NCBI GenBank assembly: GCA_934155185.1
Contig: CAKPGT010000004.1
Span: forward strand, 1 to 64,000
Source: an uncultured Bacilli bacterium
Lineage (GTDB): Bacteria; Bacillota_I; Bacilli_A; RF39; UBA660
Length of the DNA stretch: 64,000 bases
Direction: 5' to 3'
Part shown: one piece after another, positions 19,070-28,793 of the stretch
How the letters are laid out: the number at the start of each line of letters is the position of its first letter
Position numbering within the stretch: the stretch's first letter is position 1
Program-made: the position numbers and the translations under genes
Notes under the pieces: generated by a model
Told to the model about the DNA's origin: nothing
What the model saw: the letters and a program-made list of their open reading frames with translations, nothing else
The model's database searches: none

Positions 19070-20773
19070 ATGGCTTATCAAACTTTATATAGAAAATATA
19101 GACCAAAGAGTTTTGAATTAGTATATGGACAGGACACAATTGTAAAAACTTTAAAAAATGTTATTAAAGAAGATAAATTAAGCCATGCATACTTATTTAC
19201 TGGGCCGAGGGGTACTGGTAAAACTAGTTGTGCCAAGTTGTTTGCTAAGGCAATTAACTGTTCTAATAATAAAAATGGTGATGCATGTAACGATTGCAAA
19301 TTATGTAAATCTTTTAACGAAAATAGTAACCCAGATATAATCGAAATAGATGCTGCTTCGAATAATGGTGTTGATGAAATAAGAGAAATAAGAAATAAAA
19401 TATCGTTAGTTCCTAGTATTTCAAAGTATAAGGTTTATATAATAGATGAGGTTCATATGTTATCAATAGGTGCATTTAATGCACTATTAAAAACGTTAGA
19501 AGAACCTCCTAAGTATGTAATATTTATTCTTGCAACAACAGAACCACAAAAATTACCCGCAACTGTAATTTCTAGGTGCCAAAGATTTGATTTTAAAAGC
19601 ATATCATATAATCATATGAAAGCTTGCCTTGAAAACATAGTAAAAAATGAAAATATATTAATAGAGGACGAAGCTTTAGATGAAATTGTAAATAATTCAA
19701 AAGGTGGATTAAGAGATGCTATAGGTTTATTAGACCAAGCGTATGCTTTTTCCGAATCTAAAATTACTTTAACTGATATTGATGAATTGTCTGGAAATAT
19801 ATCAGATGAAGAGTTATGTGATATTTTAAATTCCATAATTAATGCTGATTTTAAAAACATCTTTAAACTTACAGAAGAGATGTCAAAAAGAGGAAAGAAT
19901 TTCTATCTTATAACAGAAAAACTTCTTAATTTTGCAAGAAATGCAATTATATTTAAAAAAATAAATATAGAAAATATAAAAAATAATAAAATTATCGAGA
20001 CAATTAATCTATTTAGTATTGAACAGCTATATGACATGACAGATGTTATTTTAAATATGATGCCTGAAATTCAAAGAAGTTATCATAAGAAAACAATATT
20101 CGAAGTTAAATTATTACAATTAATAGATAATATATTTAAGCAAACTTCTATAAAAGATAATTCAGATACTCAATTATTAGAAAATGAAAAGTTTATTATA
20201 TTTGAACAATCAAAAGACAATGTTCCACGTGAAACATCAGATTCGAAGGAGAAAAATGAAGATAATGTTCCACGTGAAACATTTAAAATTGAAGAACCTA
20301 AAAATAAATATTTAAATGAATTAAAAAATATAAGAATTAATAATATATTAAAGGAGTCTACAAAAAAAGAAATTAATTTTATATTAGAACTATGGAATAA
20401 TATAAAAGATTATTTATTAGATTCAAAGTACAAGGTTTGTGCAGGTATTTTGTCATCATCTAAACCAGTTGCAGCGTCAAAGGCAGGAATAATAATTACG
20501 ATTTCCACGGAATCATCGATAGATAGAATAGAAAATAATTATGATCAAAGCAAGGAACTTATTAAGAAAGTATTAGGAACTTCTTACAAATTAGTATATA
20601 TAACGGAGAATAATTGGAAAAAAATTCGACCTGAATATGTATTAAAGGCAAAAAATAATCAATTAGAATTAATTGATGAGGATACTTACTTAAGCAAAAT
20701 AAAACAAGAAGATCTAAAAAAAACAAATTCAACAAAAGATTTTAATGACTTAATAGTAATGGAGGAAAAATAA
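19070..20773 (+). CDS. dnaX: DNA polymerase III subunit gamma/tau
   Basis: 567 residues from the ATG at 19070 (GGAGG at 19058-19062); the frame is open further upstream through parS site 3, but no ribosome site supports that. AAA+ domain: 'LYRKYRP', Walker A 'GPRGTGKTSCA', a four-Cys zinc finger (CSNNKNGDACNDCKLC), 'DEVHML', and 'SRCQRFDF'. It is the clamp-loader ATPase of the replicase. Between the conserved domains and the C-terminal tau-like part lies a charged linker (about 365-415) that contains the hexapeptide N-V-P-R-E-T twice (384-389 and 399-404). Each copy is the translation of a parS site. Confidence 0.96.
   Translation: MAYQTLYRKYRPKSFELVYGQDTIVKTLKNVIKEDKLSHAYLFTGPRGTGKTSCAKLFAKAINCSNNKNGDACNDCKLCKSFNENSNPDIIEIDAASNNGVDEIREIRNKISLVPSISKYKVYIIDEVHMLSIGAFNALLKTLEEPPKYVIFILATTEPQKLPATVISRCQRFDFKSISYNHMKACLENIVKNENILIEDEALDEIVNNSKGGLRDAIGLLDQAYAFSESKITLTDIDELSGNISDEELCDILNSIINADFKNIFKLTEEMSKRGKNFYLITEKLLNFARNAIIFKKINIENIKNNKIIETINLFSIEQLYDMTDVILNMMPEIQRSYHKKTIFEVKLLQLIDNIFKQTSIKDNSDTQLLENEKFIIFEQSKDNVPRETSDSKEKNEDNVPRETFKIEEPKNKYLNELKNIRINNILKESTKKEINFILELWNNIKDYLLDSKYKVCAGILSSSKPVAASKAGIIITISTESSIDRIENNYDQSKELIKKVLGTSYKLVYITENNWKKIRPEYVLKAKNNQLELIDEDTYLSKIKQEDLKKTNSTKDFNDLIVMEEK
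20221..20236. promoter_or_regulatory. parS site 4, inside dnaX
   Basis: TGTTCCACGTGAAACA, one mismatch from consensus, translated as part of N-V-P-R-E-T in the dnaX linker. Confidence 0.88.
20266..20281. promoter_or_regulatory. parS site 5, inside dnaX
   Basis: Second copy of TGTTCCACGTGAAACA, 45 bases after site 4 and in the same reading phase. Confidence 0.88.
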
Positions 20774-21072
20774 TGAATATACAAGCTTTAATGAAAAAAG
20801 CACAGTCAATGCAAAAAAATATAATGGATGCAAAGGCAAAAATAGAATCAACAATATTTGAGGGAGAATCTGAACTTGTTTGTGTAAAGATGAGTGGTGA
20901 TAAGAAAATAAAAGAAGTAAAGATAAAAGCAGAAGATAATTTGGACAAAGAAGACATAGAAATACTTCAAGACATGATAATGATTGCAGTAAATGATGCA
21001 ATTTCAAAAATAGAAAAAGAAACAAAACAAAAATTAGGTAATCAAGCAAGTATGTTTGGAGATCTTTTATAA
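20773..21072 (+). CDS. YbaB/EbfC family nucleoid-associated protein
   Basis: 99 residues, the usual length. Starts 'MNIQALMKKAQSMQKNI' and carries the family core 'VKIKAEDNLDKEDIEILQDM'. Its ATG shares one base with the dnaX stop (TAATG), and recR follows 20 bases later: the conserved dnaX-ybaB-recR order. Homologues are small DNA-binding dimers whose precise role remains unclear. Confidence 0.95.
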   Translation: MNIQALMKKAQSMQKNIMDAKAKIESTIFEGESELVCVKMSGDKKIKEVKIKAEDNLDKEDIEILQDMIMIAVNDAISKIEKETKQKLGNQASMFGDLL

Positions 21073-21092
21073 AAAAAATGAGGTAAATTAGA

Positions 21093-21692
21093 ATGAATTA
21101 CCCTAGTAGTTTACAAAAAATGATCGATTTTTTTAAGCTTTTTTCTGGAGTAGGAGAAAAAACTGCTGAAAGATACGTATTTTCAATGCTAGATTTAGAA
21201 CAATCAAAATTAGATGATTTTTGTGCTTCTATAAATGATATGAAAAATGATATATCAGTATGTCCTATATGTGGTTGTTTAAGAGATAAAAACAAATGTA
21301 TGATTTGTGATGATGACTCACGAAATAAAGATATTATATGCGTAGTAGAAAACAAAAAAAATGTATACATATTTGAAAAACTAGGTGTTTTTAGAACAAA
21401 ATATCATGTACTTGGTGGTTTAATTTCTCCAATGGATGGTATTAATCCTGAGGATCTTGCAATAGGTAGTTTGATTAATAGAATTAATAGTGAAAATATA
21501 AAAGAAATTATTTTGGCACTAAGACCCGGAATTGAAGGTAATACTACATCACTTTATATAAGAAAATTGTTGAAAGATACAGATGTAAAAGTTACACAGA
21601 TAGCCCAGGGTGTACCTATTGGAGCTGATATGGAATACCTAGATAGTCTAACTCTTGAAATGGCATTGGAAAATAGAAGTGAAATATCATAA
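21093..21692 (+). CDS. recR: recombination mediator protein RecR
   Basis: 199 residues. N-terminal helix-hairpin-helix ('LFSGVGEKTAERYVF'), a four-Cys zinc finger (C-P-I-C-G-C-x9-C-M-I-C region around 55-70), and a C-terminal TOPRIM domain ('ICVVENKKNVYIFEK', 'LGGLISPMDG', 'ALRPGIEGNTT'). It acts with RecF and RecO in loading RecA at gaps. Confidence 0.97.
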   Translation: MNYPSSLQKMIDFFKLFSGVGEKTAERYVFSMLDLEQSKLDDFCASINDMKNDISVCPICGCLRDKNKCMICDDDSRNKDIICVVENKKNVYIFEKLGVFRTKYHVLGGLISPMDGINPEDLAIGSLINRINSENIKEIILALRPGIEGNTTSLYIRKLLKDTDVKVTQIAQGVPIGADMEYLDSLTLEMALENRSEIS

Positions 21693-21730
21693 ATAAGCTA
21701 GTTTAACATATTTTTTATTAGAGGTGAAAT

Positions 21731-21919
21731 ATGTTAAAACTAATACTGAAAGTAATTAAAAAAGTAATAATTGGTATGATTATTTTGTTTGGTTATAATA
21801 CGTTTTTATCCTCATTAAACTTAATTATACCAATTAATATTGTTACAATCGTAATAGCAAGTTTGTTTGATGTACCTGGAATAATAGGATTAGTTTTGTT
21901 CTTATTAATTAATTATTAA
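21731..21919 (+). CDS. bofA: BofA-like pro-sigma-K processing regulator
   Basis: 62 residues, almost entirely two membrane helices. The family pattern is present: 'GYNTFLSSLNLIIPINIVTIVIA' is seen in pieces as N-T-F-L.. then I-P-I-N-x-x-T, and 'DVPGIIGLVLFLLINY' at the end, matching the L-G-x-P-G-x-x-L-L motif. AGAGGTG precedes the ATG by 7 bases. In Bacillus, BofA holds the SpoIVFB protease inactive in the forespore outer membrane. Its place after recR is the Bacillus one. It is shorter than B. subtilis BofA (87). Confidence 0.8.
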   Translation: MLKLILKVIKKVIIGMIILFGYNTFLSSLNLIIPINIVTIVIASLFDVPGIIGLVLFLLINY

Positions 21920-21932
21920 GGAAGTGGTTTAA

Positions 21933-22853
21933 TTGCAAAGTATAATTATTAATAATCAACCAATATTGCAAAGAGTTATAAATAATATAGATACTAAAGA
22001 GATTAATTCGCAAGCATATATATTATCAGGGACATCATTGGAATGTTTAGAAAAGTATTCAATACTATTATCAAAAGTACTTATATGTCCAAAAAATTAT
22101 AGTGAGAACTGTAGTAAATGTAATATTTGTGCTAGAATTAATGATAATAGTTATACAGAATTAAAAGTAATTAAACCTAATAGTGGCATTATAAAGAAGG
22201 AAGAAATTATTAATATAAGAAATGAGTTTCAAACAAGCTCAATAGAAGGCAGAAATCAAGTATATATAATAAATGAGGTTGAAAAATTAAATGTATCAGC
22301 TGCTAATTCAATCTTAAAATTTCTTGAAGAACCTGATAGTAATACTGTAGCAATATTTACTACCACTAATATTGGAAATGTAATTAGTACCATAGTATCT
22401 AGATGCCAAATAATTAATATAAATGATAGAAATTATGAAGGCTTAGATTATGTTATTTCAGCTTGTAATTTTTTAGAAGATGATATTGATGATGTGGTGG
22501 AATTCTTTGATTCTATAGAAAAAGATGCGAGCTATGCTTTATGCAATATCAATAATTTAGTGTTAGAAAAATATAATAACAAAGAATTGATAAAAAACTT
22601 CATGAATGTGTTAATACTTATATATAGTGATATCCTTAACTATAATTATTTTGGAGAGTTTAAATATTTTAAAAAATATATCAAATTAAAAAATCATGCC
22701 AAAAATCAAAATATAGAAAATACTATAAAAAAAATTTCTTTTCTTTTAGAAAATATAGAAAAATTGGATTATAATATGAATGTATTATTATTTATGGATA
22801 ATTTATTAATAGGGATAGGAGCAATAAACGATGGTAAAAGTAGTTGGAGTTAA
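21933..22853 (+). CDS. holB: DNA polymerase III delta' subunit
   Basis: 306 residues, TTG start with GGAAGTGG upstream. Clamp-loader fold without a working Walker A: the P-loop region reads 'YILSGTSLECLEKYS'. A zinc-finger-like C-P-x-x-Y-S-E-N-C-S-K-C-N-I-C is present, then 'NEVEKLNVSAANSILKFLEEP', the delta-prime/DnaX signature, and 'IVSRCQ'. It overlaps ricT by 23 bases. Confidence 0.92.
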   Translation: MQSIIINNQPILQRVINNIDTKEINSQAYILSGTSLECLEKYSILLSKVLICPKNYSENCSKCNICARINDNSYTELKVIKPNSGIIKKEEIINIRNEFQTSSIEGRNQVYIINEVEKLNVSAANSILKFLEEPDSNTVAIFTTTNIGNVISTIVSRCQIININDRNYEGLDYVISACNFLEDDIDDVVEFFDSIEKDASYALCNINNLVLEKYNNKELIKNFMNVLILIYSDILNYNYFGEFKYFKKYIKLKNHAKNQNIENTIKKISFLLENIEKLDYNMNVLLFMDNLLIGIGAINDGKSSWS

Positions 22854-23616
22854 ATTTTCTGAAAAAACAAGGGTATATTTCTTTTCACCTGGCAAACTTA
22901 TAATTAAAAAAAATGAATGTGTTATTGTCGAAACTGAAAGGGGCATTCAGTATGGGCAAGCAACTACTGATATTGTTGAAATGGACGAGAATAACGTCTT
23001 TTTGCCATTGAAAGAGGTAATTAGGTTAGCAACTAAGGAAGATGCAAAAGTTCATGAAAAAAACATAAGGGATTCTTGTAGGGCACTAGAATATGCTAAA
23101 AGTCTAGTTCTAAAGGCGAACTTAAGTATGAAGCTATTTGAAGCTTCTTATACTTTTGATAGAAAAAAATTAATATTTAAGTTTATAGCAGATGAAAGGG
23201 TTGACTTTAGGGAACTAGCAAAGCAACTAGCTTCAAAATACAAAACAAGAATAGAACTTAGACAAATTGGTGTAAGAGATAAAGCGAAAGAAATTGGTGG
23301 ATTAGGCCCGTGTGGTAGGCCTTTATGTTGCAATCTATTTTTATCAAACTTTGATAGCGTTTCAATAAATATGGCAAAAAATCAAGGTATAGCACTTAAC
23401 CCTTCAAAAATAAATGGTTCATGTGGCAGGCTATTATGTTGCCTTGGATATGAAGATTCTGTATATACAGAGTATAAAAAAAGAATTCCTAAGATTGGAG
23501 ATACTATAAATTATAAAGATAATACTGGCAAAGTTGTAGAAATTGATATACTAAATAAAAGTTATAAAATAAAGTTAGATGATAGTAGTGAGGAAATCAC
23601 AGTGAAGGTAGAGTAA
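22831..23616 (+). CDS. ricT: PSP1-domain protein RicT (YaaT)
   Basis: 261 residues. The PSP1 C-terminal domain shows the Cys-rich core 'GPCGRPLCCNLFLSNFDS' and 'SCGRLLCCLGYE', typical of RicT. In B. subtilis RicT joins RicA and RicF in an iron-sulfur-bearing complex that assists RNase Y in mRNA processing and is needed for competence and sporulation. Location between holB and a tRNA methylase gene is conserved. The end has a short KOW-like segment ('IGDTINYKDNTGKVVEI'). Confidence 0.94.
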   Translation: MVKVVGVKFSEKTRVYFFSPGKLIIKKNECVIVETERGIQYGQATTDIVEMDENNVFLPLKEVIRLATKEDAKVHEKNIRDSCRALEYAKSLVLKANLSMKLFEASYTFDRKKLIFKFIADERVDFRELAKQLASKYKTRIELRQIGVRDKAKEIGGLGPCGRPLCCNLFLSNFDSVSINMAKNQGIALNPSKINGSCGRLLCCLGYEDSVYTEYKKRIPKIGDTINYKDNTGKVVEIDILNKSYKIKLDDSSEEITVKVE

Positions 23617-23618
23617 AA

Positions 23619-24353
23619 ATGAAGGTAGTAAATGATTTATTAAATTATAATGATTTAAAAATAATTCAAAATACAGAATGGTTTAGCTTCTCACTTGACT
23701 CTGTTTTATTAGCTAATTTTGCTAATGTCAGAAACAACATAAAGATTATAGATTTTTGTACGGGAAATGCACCCATACCTCTTTTTTTATCTACTAAAAC
23801 TAATAGTAAAATAATTGGTGTGGAACTACAAAAAGAAATATATGAACTTGCTAAACAAAATATTTCAATGAATAAATTAGAAGATCAAATAGAAATAATA
23901 AATGAGGACGTTCTTAATATATTAAATAAATATGATACTGATTCATTTGATTTAATAACGTGTAATCCACCATATTTTAAAATAAATGAAGGAAGTAAAA
24001 CAAATGAAAATGATATTAAGGCAGTTGCTAGACACGAAATCAAACTAAAATTAGATGATATTTTTAGAGTAGCTAAGAAATTGCTTAAAAATAGTGGTAA
24101 GATTGTACTCGTGCATAGAACAGATAGATTAATAGAAATAATAAATTCTATGCAAAATTATAATATTGAACCAAAAAGAATTAGATTTGTTTTTCCATTT
24201 AGTAATTCTAATTCAAACCTAGTTTTAATTGAGGGTGCAAAAGATGGAAAGCCTGGCCTTAAAATAGAACATTCAATTATTGTTCATAATTATGATGGCT
24301 CATATACAAACGAAGTACAAATGATTTTTAACGGAGGTAAAAATGAAAATTAA
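23619..24353 (+). CDS. tRNA1(Val) (adenine37-N6)-methyltransferase-like (YabB/TrmN6)
   Basis: 244 residues, class I SAM methyltransferase. SAM-site 'IIDFCTGNAPIPLFLS' near 40-55 and catalytic N-P-P-Y ('LITCNPPYFKI') near 115, which is the signature of N6-adenine methylases. The 'SFSLDSVLLANF' segment at the N terminus is typical of YabB/TrmN6. The substrate is inferred from family membership. Overlaps pth by 11 bases. Confidence 0.88.
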   Translation: MKVVNDLLNYNDLKIIQNTEWFSFSLDSVLLANFANVRNNIKIIDFCTGNAPIPLFLSTKTNSKIIGVELQKEIYELAKQNISMNKLEDQIEIINEDVLNILNKYDTDSFDLITCNPPYFKINEGSKTNENDIKAVARHEIKLKLDDIFRVAKKLLKNSGKIVLVHRTDRLIEIINSMQNYNIEPKRIRFVFPFSNSNSNLVLIEGAKDGKPGLKIEHSIIVHNYDGSYTNEVQMIFNGGKNEN

Positions 24354-24918
24354 ACTTATTGTTGGATTAGGAAATCCAGGAAAAAAATATTCTAATACAA
24401 GACATAATATGGGCTTTGATGTCCTTGACAATGTAGCAAAAAAATTAGGGATAACTACTTGGAAAGAAAGATATGGAGGACTATATTTTGATACATACAT
24501 AGATATGTCAAGAGTTATATTTTTAAAGCCTCAGAAATTTATTAATTTATCCGGTGATGTCATGATTGAGTTTGTTCGATTTTTTGGTATAGCTTTGGAT
24601 GATATTATTGTTATAAGCGATGATTTAGATTTACCGCTTGGAAGTTTAAAACTAAAATTAAGGGGTTCTTCTGGTGGACATAATGGTCTTAAAAACATAG
24701 AAGAACAATTAAAATCTAATGAATACAAAAGAATTAAAATAGGAATTTCAAATGATAAAGAAATGGATACAAAAGATTATGTATTAGGTAAATTATCAAA
24801 AGAAGAGAAAAAGATTTTAAATCCAGTAATAGAAAAAGCAACAGATGCAGTAATTTCATCAGTAAAGGTGCCATTTGTTGAATTAATGAATAAATATAAT
24901 ACTAAAAATACAAATTAA
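24343..24918 (+). CDS. pth: peptidyl-tRNA hydrolase
   Basis: 191 residues. 'LIVGLGNPGKKYSNTRHNMGFDVLD' is represented by GLGNPGKKY and the catalytic His in T-R-H-N-x-G-F. Further marks are 'KPQKFINLSG' and 'DDLDLPLGSLKLKLRGSSGGHNGLK' pieces. It recycles peptidyl-tRNAs released from stalled ribosomes. AACGGAGG precedes the ATG. The next gene is directly mfd; fin (yabK), which lies between them in Bacillus, is missing. Confidence 0.97.
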   Translation: MKIKLIVGLGNPGKKYSNTRHNMGFDVLDNVAKKLGITTWKERYGGLYFDTYIDMSRVIFLKPQKFINLSGDVMIEFVRFFGIALDDIIVISDDLDLPLGSLKLKLRGSSGGHNGLKNIEEQLKSNEYKRIKIGISNDKEMDTKDYVLGKLSKEEKKILNPVIEKATDAVISSVKVPFVELMNKYNTKNTN

Positions 24919-24928
24919 ATAAGGTGAT

Positions 24929-27900
24929 ATGATGTTTAATGGGGTTTTTAAAAATCATTATGACAGTTCAAGTGGAGAACTTAACGTAATAGGTATAAAT
25001 AAAGAAGTTCAAGCAGCTTATGTTTGGAATTTTTTTAATACACATAGTAAGTCGTTAATAGTAGTTACAAATACTTTATATGAGGCTAATAGTCTTTATA
25101 AAGCACTTAGTTTTTTTGATGCCAGCAAAGTGCTTCTTTTTCCAATGGATGATTTTTTAGTAAGTGAAGCAGTTGCTATGTCACCTGACCTTATGGCAAA
25201 AAGAATAGAAACACTAAATGAGTTGTCTAATTATAATGATAAATATATTGTAATAACTAATTTAATGGGCTATTTGAGGTTTTTGCCAAGTAAAACATTA
25301 TGGAATAGTTTAAAAATAAATCTTAGTAAAGATAGCGTTTTTGCTAAAAACGAGCTTATAGATAAAATTAACATGATGGGTTATAAAAGAGAAAATATTG
25401 TAACTAAAACTGGTGAGTATGCTAGTAGGGGTTACATAATAGATATTTTTCCTTATGGCTTTGATAATCCTGTTAGATTAGAGTTTTTTGATGATGCAAT
25501 TGAAAACATAAGATTTTTTGATCCATTAACTCAGCTTTCTACCGAAAAAATTAATACTATAAAAATTGAACCTTTTACGGAGTTTATTAATGAAAAAGGA
25601 CTTGATATTTCAAATAGACAAAGTCTTTTGCCTAGAGTTGTTAATAAAGTTTCAAAACTAAGTGAGTATATAAGTGATTTTAATATACTGTTCATATCAT
25701 TAGAAGACATAAAACTCGCTTACAATAATATATTAAAAGAAATTACTGAGTTCAAAGAAAGCGATCAATACAATATAACAAATTACATGCATGATTTATC
25801 AGATAATATACCTGAAAATTACATTAATATGCCATTGGTTGATAATTACCCGGATAGATCTAATTGTCAGATATATCATACGAGTGCTGTGGAGCAATTT
25901 AATGGTAATTTTGAAAAAATCAATAATTATCTAGAAAAAATGCATTTTCAGAAAAAAAAGATAATAGTATGCTTAGATAATAGTAATATGATAAGTGACT
26001 TTAAAAGCAAAGTACATTTAAAATGTGTTGTAACTAACCCAGATAATTATGACACTGATGCAATTAACATTATTAATTTTAAGATGTTAAATGGCTTTAT
26101 AGTTAATGAATATATATTTTTAACTACGAGTGAAATATATCGTAAAAGTGAACCAACTTTTTATCGTAGCAAATTTAAGTATGGTTCTAAAATAAGAGAC
26201 ATTAATAAACTAAAAGTTGGGGATTATGTTGTTCATTTTGCGCATGGAATAGGTAGGTATATGGGAATTGTAACCTTAACATCAAAGGGTCTAAAAAAAG
26301 ATTATATAAATATTCAATACCACGGAAATGATAAGTTATATATTCCAGTTGAAAAGATAGAATATATAAGTAAATATTCTTCAAATGAAAGTGTAGTTCC
26401 AAGATTAAACAAATTAAGTGGCACAGATTGGGCAAAACAAAAGGTTAGAATAAAAGGCAAGGTAAGGGATATAGCAAAAGAACTTCTTGAGTTATCTGCT
26501 AAAAGAAGGCTTGTAAAAGGATTTCCTTTTCTAAAAGATGATATTGAACAATATAAATTTGAAGAAAATTTCGAATACAAACCGACTCCTGATCAATTAA
26601 AGGCTGCAAGTCAAATAAAAGAAGATATGGAAAAACCACACCCTATGGATAGGTTATTATGTGGCGATGTTGGTTATGGAAAAACAGAGGTTGCATTTAG
26701 AGCTATTTTTAAGGCTATAAAATCTGGTAAACAAGTAGCATTTTTATGTCCAACTACAATACTATCAAAGCAGCATTATGAAAATGCAGTAAATAGGTTT
26801 TTTGGATTTGGTATAAATATAGAAGTACTAAATAGGTTTGTTTCATCAGCAAAAAAGAAAACGATACTAGAAGGATTAAAATCTGGTAAGATAGATTTAA
26901 TAATTGGCACCCATAGCCTTTTAAGTAAGGATATAGTCTATAAAGATTTAGGTTTATTAGTGGTAGATGAAGAGCAAAGATTTGGTGTAACACATAAAGA
27001 AAAAATTAAAGAGTATAGAAATTCTATAGATGTACTTACATTATCAGCAACACCAATACCAAGAACACTTCAAATGTCTTTATCTGGGATAAGAGGCTTA
27101 TCTCTTATAGAAACACCTCCAACTGATAAATACCCTGTTCAAACTTATGTTTTAAGGGAAAATAATCAAATAATCAAGGATGCTATCTATAAAGAATTAG
27201 CTCGTGATGGACAAGTATTTATACTATATAATAATGTGGCTAGAATGGAAGAAAAGGTAAATAGTATTAAAAAACTTGTTCCAGAAGCAAATGTTACTTT
27301 TATAAATGGCCAAATGAACAAAGGTCAAATTGAAAAAACAATGGAAGACTTTGTATTTTGTGTATATAATATATTAATTTGCACAACTATTATAGAAACA
27401 GGAATTGATATTCAAAATGCAAATACGTTAATAGTAATAGATGCGGACCATTTTGGACTTAGTCAGTTATATCAGATTAGGGGAAGAATAGGAAGAGGTA
27501 AAAACATAGGCTATGCATATTTGATGTATAATAAAGATAAAGAATTAAGTGATATAGCTACAAAAAGACTTGATGCTATAAAAGAATTTACAGAACTAGG
27601 AAGTGGCTATGCACTTGCTGTAAGAGATTTAGCAATCAGGGGTGCAGGAGATATACTTGGTTCTGAGCAATCTGGTTTTATAGATACAATAGGTTATGAT
27701 ATGTATTTAAGAATATTAAATGAAGAAGTTGCAAGACTAAAGGGTAAAACACTAGATGAACCTTTTATGGATGATATTCATACAGATGAAAAACCATTTA
27801 TACAAGTATCAACCCATATTAGTAGTAAATATGCTGATAACGAGGAATTAAAAATTGAAATTCATAAAAAAATCAATACGATAGATTCGGTAGAAAAACT

Positions 27901-28228
27901 ACTAGAAGTAAAAAGTGAATTAGAAGATAGATTTGGCAGATTAGATGAAGATATTAATGTATATATGTTAGAGGAATTATTTCAGGCAGAAGCAAAGAAA
28001 AAGAAAATTACTAAAGTTGAACAAAACGAAAATGTTATTAATGTATACTTTAGTAGTGAAAAATCAGATTTAATAAATGGACAACAATTGCTTTCTGAAT
28101 TATTTAGGTTAAGTAGAAATTTTGAAGTTAGCTACGTTAATAAGACATTAAAGATTAGTTTAAAACTTAAAGATTTGAATGCTCATTATCTTTATTATTT
28201 AAACAAAATGCTTAACATTATTGAATAA
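24929..28228 (+). CDS. mfd: transcription-repair coupling factor Mfd
   Basis: 1099 residues (or 1098 from the adjacent second ATG). Order: UvrB-like N-terminal part ('YASRGYIIDIFPYGFDNPVRLEFF' region), RNA-polymerase interaction domain with 'VGDYVVHFAHGIGRYMGI', then the RecG-like translocase with Walker A 'CGDVGYGKTEVAFRA' , 'DEEQRFG' box, 'LSATPIPRTLQM' and 'QIRGRIGR', and the C-terminal TRCF domain. It displaces stalled RNA polymerase and recruits UvrA. Confidence 0.97.
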   Translation: MMFNGVFKNHYDSSSGELNVIGINKEVQAAYVWNFFNTHSKSLIVVTNTLYEANSLYKALSFFDASKVLLFPMDDFLVSEAVAMSPDLMAKRIETLNELSNYNDKYIVITNLMGYLRFLPSKTLWNSLKINLSKDSVFAKNELIDKINMMGYKRENIVTKTGEYASRGYIIDIFPYGFDNPVRLEFFDDAIENIRFFDPLTQLSTEKINTIKIEPFTEFINEKGLDISNRQSLLPRVVNKVSKLSEYISDFNILFISLEDIKLAYNNILKEITEFKESDQYNITNYMHDLSDNIPENYINMPLVDNYPDRSNCQIYHTSAVEQFNGNFEKINNYLEKMHFQKKKIIVCLDNSNMISDFKSKVHLKCVVTNPDNYDTDAINIINFKMLNGFIVNEYIFLTTSEIYRKSEPTFYRSKFKYGSKIRDINKLKVGDYVVHFAHGIGRYMGIVTLTSKGLKKDYINIQYHGNDKLYIPVEKIEYISKYSSNESVVPRLNKLSGTDWAKQKVRIKGKVRDIAKELLELSAKRRLVKGFPFLKDDIEQYKFEENFEYKPTPDQLKAASQIKEDMEKPHPMDRLLCGDVGYGKTEVAFRAIFKAIKSGKQVAFLCPTTILSKQHYENAVNRFFGFGINIEVLNRFVSSAKKKTILEGLKSGKIDLIIGTHSLLSKDIVYKDLGLLVVDEEQRFGVTHKEKIKEYRNSIDVLTLSATPIPRTLQMSLSGIRGLSLIETPPTDKYPVQTYVLRENNQIIKDAIYKELARDGQVFILYNNVARMEEKVNSIKKLVPEANVTFINGQMNKGQIEKTMEDFVFCVYNILICTTIIETGIDIQNANTLIVIDADHFGLSQLYQIRGRIGRGKNIGYAYLMYNKDKELSDIATKRLDAIKEFTELGSGYALAVRDLAIRGAGDILGSEQSGFIDTIGYDMYLRILNEEVARLKGKTLDEPFMDDIHTDEKPFIQVSTHISSKYADNEELKIEIHKKINTIDSVEKLLEVKSELEDRFGRLDEDINVYMLEELFQAEAKKKKITKVEQNENVINVYFSSEKSDLINGQQLLSELFRLSRNFEVSYVNKTLKISLKLKDLNAHYLYYLNKMLNIIE

Positions 28229-28271
28229 AATAGTTAATTTTTTCCATTCTAAAAAAGAAGGGAAGAATTAT

Positions 28272-28787
28272 ATGAGAACTACAGGAATAACAAGAAGAAT
28301 AGATGAATTAGGTAGAGTAGTAATTCCAAAAGAAATAAGAAAGAATATGCATATTAAAACAGGAGAAATGTTAGAGATATTTTTAAATAATCAAGATGAG
28401 ATAATATTAAAAAAATATATAAGAGTTAAAGAAAATTTTAATTTCATTGATAAATATATTAAAAGTATAGGAAAAAGGCTTAATTGTGAGATATACTTTA
28501 CTAATTTAAGTAATATATTAATTTCAACAGAAGAAGAATATAATAACAGTCTTTTAAGTGACAATTTTGAAGATATAATAAATTCGAAAAAAATAAATTT
28601 TTCAAATCTTGAAAGTCTTAGCATAACTAGAAATTATAAAATAGAAAAACCTTTTGATGTCTATTTGGTATCGCCTAACGGTGATTTGCTAGGCTTTATA
28701 ATATATAAATATAATAAGAAACCAGCAGAATTAGAAAAAGAATTAGTTAAATTTTCTAATGAATTTATATCGAATTACTTAGAATAA
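28272..28787 (+). CDS. spoVT: stage V sporulation protein T (AbrB-type regulator)
   Basis: 171 residues from ATG 28272. The N-terminal swapped-hairpin AbrB domain is textbook: 'TGITRRIDELGRVVIPKEIR' and 'GEMLEIF'. The C-terminal part (about 55-171) matches the GAF-like domain of SpoVT in length and position, with weak conservation. SpoVT modulates forespore sigma-G genes in Bacillus and follows mfd there too. The full length, and not a bare 50-90 residue AbrB, supports SpoVT. Confidence 0.88.
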   Translation: MRTTGITRRIDELGRVVIPKEIRKNMHIKTGEMLEIFLNNQDEIILKKYIRVKENFNFIDKYIKSIGKRLNCEIYFTNLSNILISTEEEYNNSLLSDNFEDIINSKKINFSNLESLSITRNYKIEKPFDVYLVSPNGDLLGFIIYKYNKKPAELEKELVKFSNEFISNYLE

Positions 28788-28793
28788 AATAAG

